In this document: positions 13,010-13,990 of the stretch, piece by piece | How positions within the stretch are numbered: the stretch's first letter is position 1 | How the letters are laid out: each line of letters starts with the position of its first letter | Assembly: GCA_023434535.1 (NCBI GenBank) | Contig: JAEYSR010000054.1 | Span: forward strand, 1-13,990 | Reading direction: 5' to 3' | Length of the DNA: 13,990 nt | Origin: Actinomycetes bacterium | GTDB lineage: Bacteria > Actinomycetota > Acidimicrobiia > Acidimicrobiales > Microtrichaceae | Made by a program: the position numbers and the translations under genes | Notes under the pieces: model-generated | Database searches by the model: none | What the model was told of the DNA's origin: nothing | Seen by the model: only the letters and a program-made list of their open reading frames with translations

Positions 13010-13912
13010 GTGCAGAACCCGTCCATCGACATCGGCACCTACGGCATCTGGACCGGGGCGCTCGACATGCAGCTGTCCGCGGTCGCGGCCGACGCCGTGG
13101 CCGAGCTCGAGGAGCTCGGGTTCGGCGCGGTGTGGATCCCCGAGACGGTGTTCCGGGAGCCGTTCGTCCACGCCGCCCTGCTGCTGCAGGGATCCCGGCG
13201 GATCAAGGTCGCGACCGGCATCGTCAACCGCTACGGCCGCGACCCCCTCGCCTGCAACGCCGCCATGCAGACGCTCAACGAGGCGTTCCCCGGGCGGTTC
13301 CTGCTGGGCCTCGGCGTCAGCCACGAGCACCTCGTGTCGTGGGTCCGCAAGCACGACTACTCCAAGCCCTACACCGGCATGGTCGAGTACCTCGACGCCA
13401 TGGACCGGGCCCGGTTCTTCGCCCCGGTCGGCGATCCGCCCGCGCAGATGGTGCTGGCCGCGCTCGGCCCGAGGATGCTGCGGCTCGCCGCCGAGCGGAC
13501 CGCCGGCGCCCATCCGTACTTCGTCCCGCCCGAGCACACGGCGATCGCACGGGAGACGATGGGACCCGAGCCGCTCCTCGCCGTCGAGCAGATGGTCGTC
13601 CTCGACACGGACCCGATGACGGCCCGTCAGACGGCGCGCCAGCACATGGCCGTGTACCTGCAGGCGCCGAACTACACGAACAACCTGGTGCGGCTGGGCT
13701 TCTCCGCGGACGAGCTCGCGGACGGCGGTTCCGACCGGGTGGTGGACGCGATCGTGGCCCACGGCACCGTCGACGACGTCCTGCGTCGGGTCCAGGCCCA
13801 CCTCGACGCCGGTGCCGACCACGTGTGCGTCCAGGTGCTGCACCCCGACATGGTCCACCTGCCCCTGCCCGAGTGGAACGAGCTCGCCGGGGCCCTCGGG
13901 CTCCGCTCCTGA
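13010..13912 (+). CDS. LLM-class F420-dependent oxidoreductase (resembles MSMEG_4141 type)
   Basis: GTG 13010 is chosen because GGAGG at 13000-13004 precedes it by five bases; this gives 300 residues, the usual size. The luciferase-like TIM barrel is recognisable from the first strand (IGTYGIWTGALD, 8-19) and LEELGFGAVWIPE (33-45). RIKVATGIVN follows at 64-73, then PGRFLLGLGVSHEHLV at 94-109, then ALGPRMLRLAAERTAGAHPY at 151-170. The TYGIWT opening resembles the MSMEG_4141 group of probable F420 enzymes, from memory. The cofactor F420H2 is inferred from the family; some LLM proteins use FMN instead. The protein is soluble, with no signal peptide. It follows the phosphodiesterase by 68 bp on the same strand, so they may share a transcript. 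The substrate is unknown; members commonly reduce or oxidise small organic compounds. Confidence 0.87.
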   Translation: MQNPSIDIGTYGIWTGALDMQLSAVAADAVAELEELGFGAVWIPETVFREPFVHAALLLQGSRRIKVATGIVNRYGRDPLACNAAMQTLNEAFPGRFLLGLGVSHEHLVSWVRKHDYSKPYTGMVEYLDAMDRARFFAPVGDPPAQMVLAALGPRMLRLAAERTAGAHPYFVPPEHTAIARETMGPEPLLAVEQMVVLDTDPMTARQTARQHMAVYLQAPNYTNNLVRLGFSADELADGGSDRVVDAIVAHGTVDDVLRRVQAHLDAGADHVCVQVLHPDMVHLPLPEWNELAGALGLRS

Positions 13913-13917
13913 GCAGC

Positions 13918-13934
13918 GGCCCCTGGTGGGGGCC
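13918..13934. terminator. Hairpin after the F420 oxidoreductase
   Basis: GGCCCC (13918-13923) pairs with GGGGCC (13929-13934) around a five-base loop, six bases after the TGA at 13912. It is positioned to end plus-strand transcription and may also serve the minus-strand gene that appears to end at 13952. Confidence 0.5.
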
Positions 13935-13951
13935 CCATCGGTCCCCGAGGT

Positions 13952-13990
13952 TCAGTTCCAGGGTTCGCGGGGGACCCGCGGCGTCTCCTG
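13952..13990 (-). CDS. Possible 3' end of a convergent gene (right edge)
   Basis: Read on the minus strand from the window edge, 13 codons end at TGA (13954-13952) and encode QETPRVPREPWN. Codon third positions are G/C-rich, and a terminator-like hairpin lies 17 bases beyond the stop, between it and the convergent oxidoreductase. The fragment is too short to identify, and an open frame of 12 codons means little by itself. Confidence 0.35.
   Translation of the reverse strand, partial: QETPRVPREPWN

Overview
This 14 kb window is very GC-rich, with strong G/C preference at third codon positions, several GTG starts and hairpins without U-tracts. Together with F420-type oxidoreductase, Ltp/DUF35 and TetR genes and apparently leaderless promoters (a TANNNT box six bases before the start codon), this points to a high-GC actinobacterium. 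An Acidimicrobiia-like lineage is my guess from gene flavour only. I see no insertion sequence, CRISPR array, tRNA or rRNA; it reads as chromosomal.

Left block (1-6334, all minus strand). An operon-like run of three overlapping genes (6334 to 2153) encodes a cytoplasmic GT4-type glycosyltransferase and two multi-spanning GT-C-type glycosyltransferases, a PMT/ArnT-like one and a PIG-V-like one. This looks like an envelope glycan or glycolipid assembly module. A near-perfect 50-bp palindrome (2086-2135) follows, which overlaps the predicted leaderless promoter of a D-aminoacylase-like amidohydrolase (2066 to 333). Next comes the 5' part of a Tat-exported lipoprotein gene that runs off the left edge.

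Middle block. An MFS transporter (6411-7616, plus) is divergent from the glycosyltransferases. It converges on a thiolase-fold Ltp-like gene plus a DUF35 OB-fold partner (9562 to 7869, minus, ATGA overlap), and two hairpins lie in the convergent gap. The DUF35 protein has lost every cysteine of its zinc ribbon, and the Ltp-like protein lacks the classical thiolase GHP histidine motif. Upstream, on the same strand, is a 449-residue regulator made of two fused TetR units. Its own leaderless promoter is overlapped by a perfect inverted repeat.

Right block (11034-13990). A 350-bp intergenic region is packed with inverted repeats and holds a promoter followed by three consecutive hairpins, the last a 19-pair stem capped by a C(UUCG)G tetraloop. 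This is a candidate small RNA or structured leader. It precedes an alkaline-phosphatase-superfamily phosphodiesterase whose motifs appear in circularly permuted order: the usually C-terminal GxHG and PTVLxLLGI elements come before the metal Asp and nucleophile Thr. An F420-dependent luciferase-like oxidoreductase follows, then a hairpin, then the last 12 codons of a possible convergent minus-strand gene at the right edge.

The strongest leads are the permuted phosphodiesterase, the structured RNA region in front of it, the tandem TetR with its operator, and the palindrome at 2086-2135.
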